Shown piece by piece: positions 16,918-26,597 of a stretch of DNA of 64,000 nucleotides. The position numbers were made by a program, and so were the translations under genes. Source of the DNA: Mycolicibacterium goodii (GTDB lineage: Bacteria > Actinomycetota > Actinomycetes > Mycobacteriales > Mycobacteriaceae). The number at the start of each line of letters is the position of its first letter. Position 1 is the first letter of the stretch. The notes under the pieces are model-generated. The model was not told the DNA's origin. It searched no databases and saw only the letters and a program-made list of their open reading frames with translations. The stretch is from the NCBI RefSeq assembly GCF_001187505.1, contig NZ_CP012150.1:1488001-1552000 (forward strand), in the 5' to 3' direction.

Positions 16918-19145
16918 TGACAACCAAGAAGTTCACGCCGACCATCAAGCGTGGTCCGCGCCTGACACCCGGCGAGATCAACGTCGCCCCGCCCGATGAT
17001 CTGGGCATCGACATCCCGCCGTCGGGCATGCAGAAGGCGATGCCGTGGGTGATGGGTGGCTGCATGCTCGGCATGATCGCGATCATGGTGTTCACCGGTG
17101 TGCGGCAGTTGTCGCCGTACATGCTGATGATGCCGCTGATGATGATCATGGGCACGGTGGGGTTCATGGCCGGCGGTGGATCGGGCGGCAAGAAGGTCCC
17201 CGAGATCAACGCCGACCGCAAGGAATACCTGCGCTACCTCGCCGGGCTGCGCACCCGCGTGACGTCGTCGGCGTCGGCGCAGGTGGCGTTCTTCAGCTAC
17301 CACGCACCGCATCCCGACGACCTGCTGTCCATCATCGGCACGCACCGGCAGTGGGCCCGGCAGGCCAATTCGGAGTTCTTCGCCGCGACGCGCATCGGCA
17401 TCGGCGCCGAGGTCGCCGTCGACCGACTGCTCAAACCGAACACGAGCGGTGAACTCGCGGGTGGGCAGGCCGCGCCCGCGGCGCATCTCGAACCGGTCAG
17501 CCACATGTGGGTGACGAAGTTCCTGCGTACCCACGGCCTGATCCACGACTGCCCGAAATTCGTTCAGCTGCGGACGTTCCCGACCGTCGCCGTCGGCGGC
17601 GACCAGGAGGGCGCCGAAGGTCTGCTCACCGCAATAATCTGCCATCTGGCGGTCTTCCATCCGCCGGACCTGGTGCAGATCCGGGTGCTCACCGACAACC
17701 CCGAGGACCCCAAGTGGTCGTGGCTGAAGTGGTTGCCGCACACCCAACATCAGACCGACACCGACGCCGCGGGCCCGACCCGCCTGATCTACACCCGTCC
17801 CGACGGTCTGAGCGATCTCACCGCACGCGGCCCGCACACCCCCGACGCCGCACCGGGCGGCCCCTACGTCGTCGTCGTCGATCTCACCGGCGGCAAGGCC
17901 GGATTCCCGCCGGACGGACGGGCAGGCGTCACGGTGATCACCCTCGGCGCGCAGCGCCAGGCGGCCTACAAGCTCAAGGTGGAAAAGGACGGCAAGGCCG
18001 AGGACCGGTTGCCGAACCAGCCGTGGCGTGAGGTCACGCGCGTGGCGGATCGGATGACCCCGGGCCAGGCCGGACGCATCGCCCGCAAGCTCGCGGGCTG
18101 GTCCATCACCGGCACGATCATCGACAAGAACGTGCGGGTGCAGAAGAAGGTCTCCAGCGAATGGCACCACCTCGTCGGCGCGCAGTCGGTCGAGGAGGTC
18201 ACGCCCGCACGCTGGCGGATGTACGCCGACACCGACCGGGACCGGCTCAAGATCCCCTTCGGGCACGAGCTCAAGACCGGCGAGATCATGTATCTCGACA
18301 TCAAGGAAGGCGCCGAGTTCGGTGCGGGCCCGCACGGCATGCTGATCGGTACCACCGGCTCCGGCAAGTCGGAGTTCCTGCGGACGCTGATCCTGTCGCT
18401 GGTCGCGACGCACCACCCCGATCAGATCAACCTGCTGCTCACCGACTTCAAGGGCGGCTCGACGTTCCTCGGCATGGAGAAACTGCCGCACACCGCCGCG
18501 GTGGTCACCAACATGGAAGAGGAAGCCGAGCTGGTCAGCCGCATGGGTGAGGTGCTCACCGGTGAGCTCGACCGTCGTCAGTCGATCCTGCGCCAGGCCG
18601 GTATGCAGGTGGGTGCGGCCGGTGCGCTCTCCGGCGTCGCCGAGTACGAGAAGCACCGCGAACGCGGTGCGGATCTGCCGCCGTTGCCGACGCTGTTCGT
18701 CGTCGTCGACGAGTTCGCCGAGCTGCTGCAGAACCACCCGGACTTCATCAACCTGTTCGACCGGATCTGCCGCGTGGGCCGATCGTTGCGGGTCCACCTG
18801 CTGCTCGCGACGCAGTCGCTGAACACCGGCGGTGTCCGCATCGACAAGCTCGAGCCCAACCTGACCTACCGAATCGCGTTGCGCACCACCAGCTCTGCCG
18901 AATCCAAAGCGGTGATCGGTACCCCGGAGGCGCAGTACATCACCAACAAGGAAAGCGGTGTGGGCTTCCTGCGCGTCGGCATGGAGGATCCGGTGAAGTT
19001 CCGGTCGGTCTACACCGGCAACAACTACGTCCCGGCCGCGCCGGAGACGGCCGACCGTGAGTCGAAACCCAAGGCGCAGCGGCAGTCCCAGGTGCGCATC
19101 CATCAGTTCACCACCACGCCCATCTTCGATACGGCGGTGTCGTAA
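16917..19145 (+). CDS. eccCa1: ESX-1 FtsK/SpoIIIE-type ATPase subunit EccCa1
   Basis: 742 residues from ATG 16917. Two adjacent TM helices lie at about 41-60 and 67-87 (VMGGCMLGMIAIMVF; MLMMPLMMIMGTVGFMAGG). A stalk/DUF domain is followed by the first FtsK-like ATPase domain, with Walker A GTTGSGKSE near residue 478 and Walker B LFVVVDEFAEL near 593. As in other ESX-1 loci the EccC ATPase is split into two genes, the other ATPase domains being in eccCb1 directly downstream. EccC energises export and recognises substrates. Confidence 0.96.
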   Translation: MTTKKFTPTIKRGPRLTPGEINVAPPDDLGIDIPPSGMQKAMPWVMGGCMLGMIAIMVFTGVRQLSPYMLMMPLMMIMGTVGFMAGGGSGGKKVPEINADRKEYLRYLAGLRTRVTSSASAQVAFFSYHAPHPDDLLSIIGTHRQWARQANSEFFAATRIGIGAEVAVDRLLKPNTSGELAGGQAAPAAHLEPVSHMWVTKFLRTHGLIHDCPKFVQLRTFPTVAVGGDQEGAEGLLTAIICHLAVFHPPDLVQIRVLTDNPEDPKWSWLKWLPHTQHQTDTDAAGPTRLIYTRPDGLSDLTARGPHTPDAAPGGPYVVVVDLTGGKAGFPPDGRAGVTVITLGAQRQAAYKLKVEKDGKAEDRLPNQPWREVTRVADRMTPGQAGRIARKLAGWSITGTIIDKNVRVQKKVSSEWHHLVGAQSVEEVTPARWRMYADTDRDRLKIPFGHELKTGEIMYLDIKEGAEFGAGPHGMLIGTTGSGKSEFLRTLILSLVATHHPDQINLLLTDFKGGSTFLGMEKLPHTAAVVTNMEEEAELVSRMGEVLTGELDRRQSILRQAGMQVGAAGALSGVAEYEKHRERGADLPPLPTLFVVVDEFAELLQNHPDFINLFDRICRVGRSLRVHLLLATQSLNTGGVRIDKLEPNLTYRIALRTTSSAESKAVIGTPEAQYITNKESGVGFLRVGMEDPVKFRSVYTGNNYVPAAPETADRESKPKAQRQSQVRIHQFTTTPIFDTAVS

Positions 19146-20927
19146 ATGTCCACAGAAGCCGAACCCAGGGTTCTGCGCGAGGTGGTGCTGTCACAGCTGG
19201 CCACCGGCGAGAGCCGCGCCTACAAGATGTGGCTGCCGCCGCTCACCGACCCCACACCGGTCAACGAACTCGTCGAACGCGACTATCAGCGTCGCGCACT
19301 GCGGTTCGGGCTCGGGATCATGGACGAGCCGCGCAGGCATCGCCAGGAGGTCTGGGGTGTCGACGTGTCCGCCGCGGGCGGCAACATCGCCGTCGGCGGC
19401 GCACCGCAGACCGGTAAGTCGACGTTCCTGCAGACGCTGGTGGTGTCGGCCGCGGCCACGCACACGCCGCGGCAGGTGCAGTTCTACTGCGTCGACCTCG
19501 GCGGCGGCGGCCTGATGTACCTCGAGGATCTGCCGCACGTCGGTGGTGTGGCCACCCGCGCCGAGCCGGACCGGGTCAACCGCGTCGTGGCCGAGGTCAA
19601 GGCGGTCCTGCGGGCACGCGAGCAGGTGTTCAAGCAGTACCGCGTCGGTTCGATCGCGTCGTACCGCGAGATGCGCGAGGACCCGAACAACCCGGCCGCC
19701 CAGGATCCGTTCGGTGATGTGTTCCTGGTGATCGACGGCTGGCCGGCGTTCGTCGCCGAATTCCCTGATCTGGAACCGGCCGTGCAGGACATCGCGGGTC
19801 AGGGCCTGGCGTACGGCGTGCACGTGATCATCACGACGCCGCGGTGGACCGAGCTGAAATCGCGGGTTCGCGATTATCTGGGCACGAAAATCGAATTTCG
19901 TCTCGGCGACGTGAATGAAACCCAGATCGATCGCATCACGCGGGAAATTCCGGCGAACCGGCCCGGGCGCGCGGTGTCCCTGGAAAAACATCATTTGATG
20001 ATGGGGGTGCCGCGGCTCGACGGCGTGCACAGCGCAGACAACATCGTCGAGGCAATTTCGACGGCCGTCCAGCAAATCGCCGACCGGCACACCGATCAGG
20101 CGCCGCAGGTGCGGGTGCTGCCCGAACGCATTTACCTGCACCAGCTCGATCCGAACCCGCCCGGCCCCGATTCGGATTACCGGACCAGGTGGCAGGTCCC
20201 GCTCGGGGTGCGCGAATCGGACCTCACGGTGGCCTACAACCAGATGCACCTCACCCCGCACCTGCTGATCTTCGGTGCCCCCAAATCGGGCAAGACCCGC
20301 ATCGCGCACGCGGTCGCGCAGGCCATCTGCAAGCGCAACAGCCCGCAGCAGGTGCGGTTCATGCTGGCCGACTACCGGTCCGGTCTGCTCGACGCGGTGC
20401 CGCAGAGCCACCTGCTCGACGCAGGCGCGATCAACCGCAACAGCGCCACGCTGGAAGAGGCCATCAAAGCGCTGGCCGTCAACCTCAAGAAGCGGCTGCC
20501 GCCGCCGGATCTGACCACGGCCCAGCTGCGGGCCAGGTCATGGTGGTCCGGCCCGGATGTGGTGCTGCTGGTCGACGACTGGCACATGGTGACCGCCGCG
20601 GCGGGCATGGTGTCGCCGATGGCGCCGTTGGGCCCGCTGTTGCCCGCGGCGGCCGACATCGGCCTGCACATCATCGTCACCTGTCAGATGTCCATGGCCC
20701 ACCGCGCGACCATGGACAAGTTCGTGGGCGCCGCGTACGGCGCAGGGTCACCCACCCTGTTCCTCTCCGGTGAGAAGAACGACTTCCCGTCGCGGGACAT
20801 CATCGTCAAGAAGAGGCCCCCTGGCCAGGCATTCTTGGTCGGCCCCGACGGAAAAGAGGTCATCCAGGCGGCCTACGTGGACCCACCCGAAGAAGAAGTG
20901 TTCTCACCACCTTCCGAGGGCAGTTAG
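19146..20927 (+). CDS. eccCb1: ESX-1 FtsK/SpoIIIE-type ATPase subunit EccCb1
   Basis: 593 residues; ATG 19146 follows the eccCa1 stop with no gap. It is cytosolic and has two FtsK-like ATPase domains: Walker [10 protein letters not shown] near 86-94 with Walker B FLVIDGW near 194, and Walker [10 protein letters not shown] near 376 with VLLVDDWH near 473. The C-terminal domain of EccCb1 binds the C-terminal signal of EsxB in M. tuberculosis. Part of the espE-to-eccCb1 transcript. Confidence 0.96.
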   Translation: MSTEAEPRVLREVVLSQLATGESRAYKMWLPPLTDPTPVNELVERDYQRRALRFGLGIMDEPRRHRQEVWGVDVSAAGGNIAVGGAPQTGKSTFLQTLVVSAAATHTPRQVQFYCVDLGGGGLMYLEDLPHVGGVATRAEPDRVNRVVAEVKAVLRAREQVFKQYRVGSIASYREMREDPNNPAAQDPFGDVFLVIDGWPAFVAEFPDLEPAVQDIAGQGLAYGVHVIITTPRWTELKSRVRDYLGTKIEFRLGDVNETQIDRITREIPANRPGRAVSLEKHHLMMGVPRLDGVHSADNIVEAISTAVQQIADRHTDQAPQVRVLPERIYLHQLDPNPPGPDSDYRTRWQVPLGVRESDLTVAYNQMHLTPHLLIFGAPKSGKTRIAHAVAQAICKRNSPQQVRFMLADYRSGLLDAVPQSHLLDAGAINRNSATLEEAIKALAVNLKKRLPPPDLTTAQLRARSWWSGPDVVLLVDDWHMVTAAAGMVSPMAPLGPLLPAAADIGLHIIVTCQMSMAHRATMDKFVGAAYGAGSPTLFLSGEKNDFPSRDIIVKKRPPGQAFLVGPDGKEVIQAAYVDPPEEEVFSPPSEGS

Positions 20928-20951
20928 TATTTGTTCAACGCACTCAGCAAC

Positions 20952-20971
20952 GCTGGCGGCAGCCCGCCAGC
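20952..20971 (+). promoter_or_regulatory. Perfect hairpin between eccCb1 and PE35
   Basis: Arms GCTGGCGG (20952-20959) and CCGCCAGC (20964-20971) form a perfect 8-bp stem around a 4-base loop, 24 bases after the eccCb1 stop. No U-run follows, so it is not a classical terminator. It may attenuate, pause or process the transcript before the highly expressed PE35-PPE68-esxBA part. Confidence 0.5.
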
Positions 20972-21075
20972 AAAGGGATCGGGGGACAGATTCCTTGACG
21001 CTCTGGCAAATTGCTGCCAGGAGGGTTTCGAGTGCTTGTCCTTGAATATGTCGAGTGGGGAAGGGGAGTACGCAA

Positions 21076-21369
21076 ATGCAACCGATGACGCACAATCCGG
21101 GCGCGGAAGCCGTTGCGGCGCAAGTTATCGCAAATGCGGCGCGGGGTCTGGCCGGTGGCACCACCGCGTCGGCCGCCGTCACCGCGCTGGTCCCGGCCGG
21201 GGCCGACGAGGTGTCCGCGCTGGCCGCCGTGGCGTTCGCCAGCGAGGGCGTTGAGGCTCTTGCGGCGAATGCGTTCGCGCAGGAGGAGCTGACCCGCGCA
21301 GGTGGCGCGTTCGCCGAGATCGCGGGCATCTACAACGCCGTGGACGCCGCCAACGCGGCCACGATGTAG
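21076..21369 (+). CDS. PE family protein PE35
   Basis: 97 residues from ATG 21076 (start MQPMTHNPGAEAVAAQV), with AAGGGGAGT upstream; a frame from 21055 is less likely. Short PE domain: two helices, Ala-rich, close to the 99 residues of M. tuberculosis PE35. The canonical Pro-Glu pair near the N-terminus is not obvious. Dimerises with PPE68 encoded next and is delivered to ESX-1 by EspG1. Spaced 148 bases from eccCb1, with a hairpin between. Confidence 0.88.
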   Translation: MQPMTHNPGAEAVAAQVIANAARGLAGGTTASAAVTALVPAGADEVSALAAVAFASEGVEALAANAFAQEELTRAGGAFAEIAGIYNAVDAANAATM

Positions 21370-21415
21370 TCCGTTCGAGGCAGATTTCAGCAGCGAGAGT
21401 TAGGGACACCGACCG

Positions 21416-22738
21416 ATGGTTGCTGCGCCGCCTATCCCTCCGGTGTGGATCGCTCTACCACCGGAGATCAACACCGCTCGCCTGATGGTCGGCGCCGGAC
21501 CGGCGCCGATGTTGCAGGCCGCAGCGGGTTGGGAGGGTCTGGCGGTCCTGTTGGAGACGCAGGCCGCCGAGTTGGCGGCCGCGCTCGCAAACCTCACATC
21601 GGTGTGGACCGGCGCGGCCAGCGAGCGTGCGGTCGCGGCGACCACGCCGATGATCACCTGGCTGCAGACCACCGCGGCGCAGGCGCAGAAGCGGGCGCTG
21701 CAGGCGTCGGCCCAGGCCAGTTCGTACAGCCTGGCGCTCGCCACCACACCGCCGCTGCCGGAGATCGAGCAGAACCACATCACGCACGGCGTCCTGGAGG
21801 CCACCAACTTCCTCGGCATCAACACCGTGCCGATCGGGCTCAACGAGATGGACTACTTCGTGCGCATGTGGAACCAGGCGGCCGGAGCAATGGACGTCTA
21901 CCACGCGGAGACCACCGTCAACCTGCTGTTCGAGCCGATCATGCCGATGAAGCCCATCGTGATCCCCGGGGTCGGTGAGACGACCGCGGCGGCCGCCCTG
22001 GCGCAGACCGCACCGCGCGTGGCCGAGGGTTTGATGCGCAACGCGGTCATCGAGGGCGTCAGCGCGATCGCGACGATCGAGTCGGTCGGGTTGGCCGCGG
22101 GAAATGCTGCGGCGCAGGCGAACTTCGCCGAACAGCGGGGCGCGGGCGCCGCTCAGAAGGGGGAGAACGCCGGGCAGGAGGCCAGCCGGGAGTCGGGTAA
22201 GGACCTGCAGCAGGGCATGCAGATGGTCATGCAGATGGGATCGCAGGCCGCGCAGGCGCCCGCCCAGCTGGGGCAGATGTTCCAGTCCAGCGTGCAGACC
22301 ATGACCCAGCCGCTGCAGCAGGCGACCCAGATGGTCAGCCAGTTCACCAGCATGGGCGGCGGCGACCGGGCCATGCAGGTGGGCCTGTTGGGTGCCAGCC
22401 CGTTCTCGAACCATCCGATGCTCGGTGGTTCGGGTCCGAGCGCCGGGGCCGGGCTGGTGCGGGCCATGTCGCTGCCCGGTGCAGGCGGCACCGCACCGCG
22501 AACCCCGTTGCTGTCCAACCTGCTTGGCATCAGCAACGAGATGAAGGCGGCTCCGGTCGGCGCGGGTTCGGGAGCGCTCGGCGGCGTGGCCCCGGTGGGG
22601 GCAGGCGCCGGCGGCGGTGGTGGTGCGCCGGTGGCGCACGCCGCGCAGAACAGCAAGAGCGGGGGGAAGAAGGACGGGTTGGTCGCACCGACGCCGTTGA
22701 CCTACGACCTCTCCGAGGATGAAGAAGACGAGTGGTGA
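21416..22738 (+). CDS. PPE family protein PPE68
   Basis: 440 residues from ATG 21416. The N-terminus PPIPPVWIALPPEINTARL matches the PPE pattern. A WTG (SVWTGAAS) provides the WxG turn at residues about 63-65, and the PPE domain spans about 1-175. The C-terminal part is Met/Gln-rich, then Gly/Ser/Ala-rich, and ends in an acidic DLSEDEEDEW. PPE68 pairs with PE35 and binds EspG1; in M. tuberculosis it affects EsxA secretion. Confidence 0.93.
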   Translation: MVAAPPIPPVWIALPPEINTARLMVGAGPAPMLQAAAGWEGLAVLLETQAAELAAALANLTSVWTGAASERAVAATTPMITWLQTTAAQAQKRALQASAQASSYSLALATTPPLPEIEQNHITHGVLEATNFLGINTVPIGLNEMDYFVRMWNQAAGAMDVYHAETTVNLLFEPIMPMKPIVIPGVGETTAAAALAQTAPRVAEGLMRNAVIEGVSAIATIESVGLAAGNAAAQANFAEQRGAGAAQKGENAGQEASRESGKDLQQGMQMVMQMGSQAAQAPAQLGQMFQSSVQTMTQPLQQATQMVSQFTSMGGGDRAMQVGLLGASPFSNHPMLGGSGPSAGAGLVRAMSLPGAGGTAPRTPLLSNLLGISNEMKAAPVGAGSGALGGVAPVGAGAGGGGGAPVAHAAQNSKSGGKKDGLVAPTPLTYDLSEDEEDEW

Positions 22739-22824
22739 CCACTCGCGACAAGAACTTTCCGGTGCACTCGCCGGAAGACTCGCCATGGAATTGGTGAGGA
22801 CACAGGGAAATAAGGGGAAATCCA

Positions 22825-23127
22825 ATGGCAGCAATGAATACAGATGCCGCCGTCCTCGCCAAGGAGGCGGCGAATTTCGAGCGCATCTCCGGCGAGCTGA
22901 AGGGCGTCATCGCGCAGGTTGAGTCCACGGGCTCGGCTCTGGCCGCTCAGATGGTCGGTCAGGCCGGCACCGCCGCCCAGGCCGCGCTCGCTCGGTTCCA
23001 CGAGGCCGCCGCCAAGCAGGTCCAGGAGCTGAACGAGATCTCGGCCAATATCCACACCTCGGGCACGCAGTACACCTCGACCGACGAGGACCAGGCGGGC
23101 ACGCTTGCGTCGTCGATGAACATCTGA
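22825..23127 (+). CDS. esxB: ESX-1 substrate EsxB (CFP-10)
   Basis: 100 residues, starting MAAMNTDAAVLAKEAANFER. The helix-turn-helix fold ends in a C-terminal secretion signal YTSTD (Y83...D87) and a tail AGTLASSMNI that binds EccCb1 in the family. At the central turn, where most EsxB proteins have W43-x-G45, this protein has M43-V-G45, so the Trp is missing. Forms a 1:1 heterodimer with EsxA, whose gene begins 30 bases downstream. Confidence 0.96.
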   Translation: MAAMNTDAAVLAKEAANFERISGELKGVIAQVESTGSALAAQMVGQAGTAAQAALARFHEAAAKQVQELNEISANIHTSGTQYTSTDEDQAGTLASSMNI

Positions 23128-23157
23128 CCCACTGAGACTCACGAACGGAGACAAGAC

Positions 23158-23445
23158 ATGACAGAACAGGTATGGAATTTCGCCGGCATCGAGGGCGGCG
23201 CGTCGGAGATCCACGGCGCCGTGTCCACCACCGCCGGTCTGCTCGACGAGGGCAAGGCCTCGCTGACCACCCTCGCCTCGGCGTGGGGCGGCACCGGTTC
23301 GGAGGCCTACCAGGCCGTCCAGGCCCGCTGGGACTCCACGTCCAACGAGCTCAACCTCGCGCTGCAGAACCTCGCTCAGACCATCAGCGAGGCCGGCCAG
23401 ACCATGGCCCAGACCGAAGCCGGCGTCACGGGAATGTTTGCCTGA
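23158..23445 (+). CDS. esxA: ESX-1 substrate EsxA (ESAT-6)
   Basis: 95 residues, starting [20 protein letters not shown], with an intact W43-G-G45 turn and the C-terminal GVTGMFA of ESAT-6. Secreted with EsxB by ESX-1. In pathogenic mycobacteria the pair is linked to phagosome damage; in M. smegmatis ESX-1 is linked to control of conjugal DNA transfer. Ribosome site GGAG lies at about ten bases upstream. A long hairpin follows the gene. Confidence 0.97.
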   Translation: MTEQVWNFAGIEGGASEIHGAVSTTAGLLDEGKASLTTLASAWGGTGSEAYQAVQARWDSTSNELNLALQNLAQTISEAGQTMAQTEAGVTGMFA

Positions 23446-23454
23446 GAACGCCAT

Positions 23455-23513
23455 GCACGATGGTGGGCGGGCTATCGGACATCAGCGGATGGCCGATCCC
23501 GCCCATCATGTGC
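23455..23513 (+). promoter_or_regulatory. Long imperfect hairpin downstream of esxA
   Basis: Left arm 23455-23478 (containing GATGGTGGGCGGG) pairs with right arm 23493-23513 (CCCGCCCATCATG), including ATCGG/CCGAT at the base of the loop. It starts 10 bases after the esxA stop and ends 50 bases before espI. It has no long U-run. Plausible roles are partial termination or protection of the esxBA mRNA, which would set its level above that of espI-eccD1. Confidence 0.55.
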
Positions 23514-23563
23514 GTAGGGGTGTAAAGATCTAACAATCTGTTTGAACTACTTGAGGGGTCCCC

Positions 23564-24988
23564 ATGTCGGCCGACTATGACCGGCTCTTCCATTCGTCCG
23601 ATCCGGCCAAGCCGGTCGATGACGCCACGATCACCGTGGACAGAGACGCGATTCTGAAGGCGACCGCGGCAACGCCGCCGGTGCCGACGGGGGAGAAACC
23701 GCCCGCCGACGCGCCTTCCAGTGCGATGCCGGTCGCGCCGACCCAGACTCAATCCGCTGCGGCCCCGTCGCGGCAGGCCGAACCGCAGGTGCCGCCGCCG
23801 ATGCCGCCGCCGCCCGCCACCGCGCCGCAGTGGCCCCAGAACCCCATGCTGCGGGCGCCGCAACAGCAGCAGTTCGGCCCCGGCGCGCGGCACGAGCAGC
23901 CTGCCACGCTGCCGCCGCCGGCCGCGCGGCTCGCGCCCGGCCCGGCGCCCTCGCAGCTCAGCGACATCGATCCGGAGATCAGCGGGGCGTGGCGGGCCGG
24001 TCAGGCCGTGCCCGCACCCGCGCAGCCCGGGCCGACGTCGGCGGCGTCGATGGGCAATCACCGTGCGATCGACGCGCTGTCGCACGTCGGGGTCAAGACC
24101 GGCGTGAAGATGCCGTCGCAGCGCGGTTGGCGCCACTGGCTGTACGTGATGACGCGGATCAACCTCGGACTCTCGCCGGACGAGATCTACGAACTCGACC
24201 TGCACAACCGGATTCGCCGCAACGCGCGTGACAGCTACCAGATCGGCGTGTTCGGTCTGAAGGGTGGCGTCGGCAAGACCGCGGTGACCGTGACCCTCGG
24301 GTCGGCGATGGCCAAGGTCCGCGGCGACCGGATCCTGGCGATCGACGCCGATCCGGACGGCGGCAACCTCGCCGACCGCGCCGGCAGGCAGTCCGCGGCC
24401 ACCATCGGCGATCTGCTCGCCGATCAGGAGTTGTCGCGCTACAACGATATTCGCGCGTACACGAGCATGAACTCCTCGAACCTCGAGGTGCTGTCGTCCG
24501 AGGACTACAGCGGCGCGCAGCGCGAGTTCAACGACGACGACTGGAAGGGCGCGACGGCCGTGGTGTCGCGCTACTACAACCTCGTCCTTGCCGACTGCGG
24601 CGCGGGCCTGTTCCAGAAGGCGACGCGCGGTGTGCTGTCGACCATTTCGGGCCTGGTGATCGTGGCGAGCGCCTCGATCGACGGTGCACGACAGGCCGCG
24701 GTGACGATGGACTGGTTGCGGCAGAACGGGTATCAGGATCTGCTCGGCCGGTCCTGCGTGGTGATCAATCACGTCACCCCGGGCAAGCCGAACGTCGACG
24801 TCGAAGATCTTGTGCAGCAGTTCGAGCGGCACGTGCCGCCCGGTCGGGTGATCGTGCTGCCGTACGACAAGCACATCGCGGCGGGCACCGAGATCCAGCT
24901 CGATCTGCTCAGCGACACCTTCCAGCGGCGCATCACCGAACTCGCTGCGGCGCTGTCCGACGATTTCGACAGGCTTGAACGGCGTTGA
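23564..24988 (+). CDS. espI: EspI, proline-rich MinD/ParA-like ATPase of ESX-1
   Basis: 474 residues from ATG 23564. Residues 1-150 are Pro/Gln/Ala-rich and disordered. The MinD-like domain has the deviant Walker A LKGGVGKTA near 230-240, then LAIDADPDGGNLADRAG and VLADCGAG. In M. tuberculosis EspI is not needed for secretion under standard growth but down-regulates ESX-1 when ATP is low. The stop overlaps the TTG start of eccD1 (TTGA). Paralogue at 8592-10004. Confidence 0.93.
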   Translation: MSADYDRLFHSSDPAKPVDDATITVDRDAILKATAATPPVPTGEKPPADAPSSAMPVAPTQTQSAAAPSRQAEPQVPPPMPPPPATAPQWPQNPMLRAPQQQQFGPGARHEQPATLPPPAARLAPGPAPSQLSDIDPEISGAWRAGQAVPAPAQPGPTSAASMGNHRAIDALSHVGVKTGVKMPSQRGWRHWLYVMTRINLGLSPDEIYELDLHNRIRRNARDSYQIGVFGLKGGVGKTAVTVTLGSAMAKVRGDRILAIDADPDGGNLADRAGRQSAATIGDLLADQELSRYNDIRAYTSMNSSNLEVLSSEDYSGAQREFNDDDWKGATAVVSRYYNLVLADCGAGLFQKATRGVLSTISGLVIVASASIDGARQAAVTMDWLRQNGYQDLLGRSCVVINHVTPGKPNVDVEDLVQQFERHVPPGRVIVLPYDKHIAAGTEIQLDLLSDTFQRRITELAAALSDDFDRLERR

Positions 24989-26517
24989 CCTCCACCGCTG
25001 CAGCGGCCGACACGTCGAGTGTGACCCCGGGGCGGCCGTCGACAACCAGGGTCACCATCCTCACCGGCAAGCGCATGACCGACCTGGTCCTGCCCGCGTC
25101 GGCGCCGATCGAGACCTACATCGATGAGACGGTGACCTTCCTCGCGGAGCTCCTCGAGGACACACCGAAAGACGTTCTGGCGGGCTTCAACTTCGGCGAG
25201 CAGGGAGTGTGGGCGTTCGCGCGTCCCGGCGCCCCGCCGCTGAAGGCCGACGAATCCCTCGACGACGCGGGCATTGTCGACGGTTCACTGCTCACGCTGG
25301 TGTCCGTCAGCCGCACCGAACGCTACCGGCCCCTGGTCGAGGACGTGATCGACGCGATCGCGGTGCTCGACGAGTCGCCGGTGTTCGACCGGACCGCGCT
25401 GAAACGCTTTGTCGGGCTCGCTCTTCCGGTGCTCGCGACGATCGTCACGATCGCCACGCTGATCTCCTGGACCCGGTCGGGGCACGGCTGGTGGTGGGCC
25501 GTGGCCCTCGGCGTTCTCGGGCTCGGCCTGCTGGGTGGCAGCATGGCCGCCAGGAGCCGCTACAACAGCCTGGACATGTCCGAGAGCCTGCTGCTCGCGG
25601 CGACCCCGGTTCTGGCCGGGGCGGTGGCTCTGGCGGTGCCGCTGCCGCGTGGTGTCGACGGACTCGGTGCACCCCAGCTGGCCGGCGCGGCGGCCGTGGT
25701 GCTGCTGCTGACCCTCGCCACACGCGGCGGGCCGCGCGGCCGGGCCGAGGTCGCATCGTTCGTGGCAGTCACCTCCGTCGCGGTGACCGCCGCGGCGATC
25801 GCCTTCGGTTACGGCTGGCAGGAGTGGGTGCCCGCCGGTGCCATCGCCTTCGGCCTGATCGTGGTGACCAATGCCGCGAAACTGACTGTCGCCGTGGCCC
25901 GCATCGCGCTGCCGCCGATTCCGGCGCCCGGCGAGCAGGTGTCCAACGACGAACTGCTCGACCCGGTGGTGACACCCGATTCGATCGACGATGCGTCCCC
26001 GACATGGCAGGCCATCATCGCCTCCGTGCCGGAATCCGCTGCGCGCCTGCAGGAGCGCAGCCAGTTGACCCGGCAGCTGCTGATCGGCTTCCTGTCGGCC
26101 GGTGCGCTGGTGCTCACCGTAGGCGCGATCGCCGTTGTGGTGCAGGGACACTTCTTCGTGCACAGCATGATCGTCGCGTCCCTGGTCGCCATCATCTGCG
26201 GGTTCCGGTCCCGGCTGTACGCCGAAAGGTGGTGCGCCTGGGCGCTGTTGGCGGCCGCCGTTGCCGTGCCGACCGGGGTGATGATCAAGCTGATCCTGTG
26301 GTGGCCGGACTCCGCGTGGATCGTGATGGGCATCTACACCGTGCTGGCGCTCATCGCGCTCATCGTCGTCGGCGCCACCGACGGCGTCCGACGCGTCTCC
26401 CCGGTCACCAAGCGCATCCTCGAGCTGTTCGACGGCGCCGCGATCGCCGCGGTGATCCCACTGCTGCTCTGGATCGCCGGCGTGTACGACCTGCTGCGTA
26501 ACCTGCGGTTGCATTAA
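24985..26517 (+). CDS. eccD1: ESX-1 channel protein EccD1
   Basis: 510 residues from TTG 24985, which overlaps the espI stop. The N-terminal ubiquitin-like domain (about 20-105, RVTILTGKRMTDLVLPAS) is followed by about eleven hydrophobic helices to the C-terminus, the expected topology and length for EccD1. EccD forms a dimeric vestibule of membrane helices in the ESX complex. This is the last gene of the conserved plus-strand core; immediately after it the sequence changes character. Confidence 0.95.
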   Translation: MTSTAAAADTSSVTPGRPSTTRVTILTGKRMTDLVLPASAPIETYIDETVTFLAELLEDTPKDVLAGFNFGEQGVWAFARPGAPPLKADESLDDAGIVDGSLLTLVSVSRTERYRPLVEDVIDAIAVLDESPVFDRTALKRFVGLALPVLATIVTIATLISWTRSGHGWWWAVALGVLGLGLLGGSMAARSRYNSLDMSESLLLAATPVLAGAVALAVPLPRGVDGLGAPQLAGAAAVVLLLTLATRGGPRGRAEVASFVAVTSVAVTAAAIAFGYGWQEWVPAGAIAFGLIVVTNAAKLTVAVARIALPPIPAPGEQVSNDELLDPVVTPDSIDDASPTWQAIIASVPESAARLQERSQLTRQLLIGFLSAGALVLTVGAIAVVVQGHFFVHSMIVASLVAIICGFRSRLYAERWCAWALLAAAVAVPTGVMIKLILWWPDSAWIVMGIYTVLALIALIVVGATDGVRRVSPVTKRILELFDGAAIAAVIPLLLWIAGVYDLLRNLRLH

Positions 26518-26529
26518 CGGGTGTGCGGG

Positions 26530-26540
26530 TGGGGGTACCG
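26530..26540 (+). repeat. 11-bp direct repeat, copy 1 (pairs with 30175-30185)
   Basis: TGGGGGTACCG, followed by ATGG here and by GTGG in the second copy, just before a start-like codon in each case. The similarity extends weakly upstream (TGCAT...GTGTGC in both). Together with the GAAGGTGTGC pair it marks a duplicated segment. Confidence 0.7.
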
Positions 26541-26597
26541 ATGGCGTTCGGATCTGTTGCCAGCGGGCGTTTCTGCGACTGAGTTGAAGGTGTGCCG

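Noticed and set aside
16710..19103. 797-codon open frame on the minus strand opposite eccCa1
   Set aside because: Shadow frame of a high-GC gene. It is Arg/Gly/His/Asp-rich with no family motif and is fully antisense to the ATPase gene.
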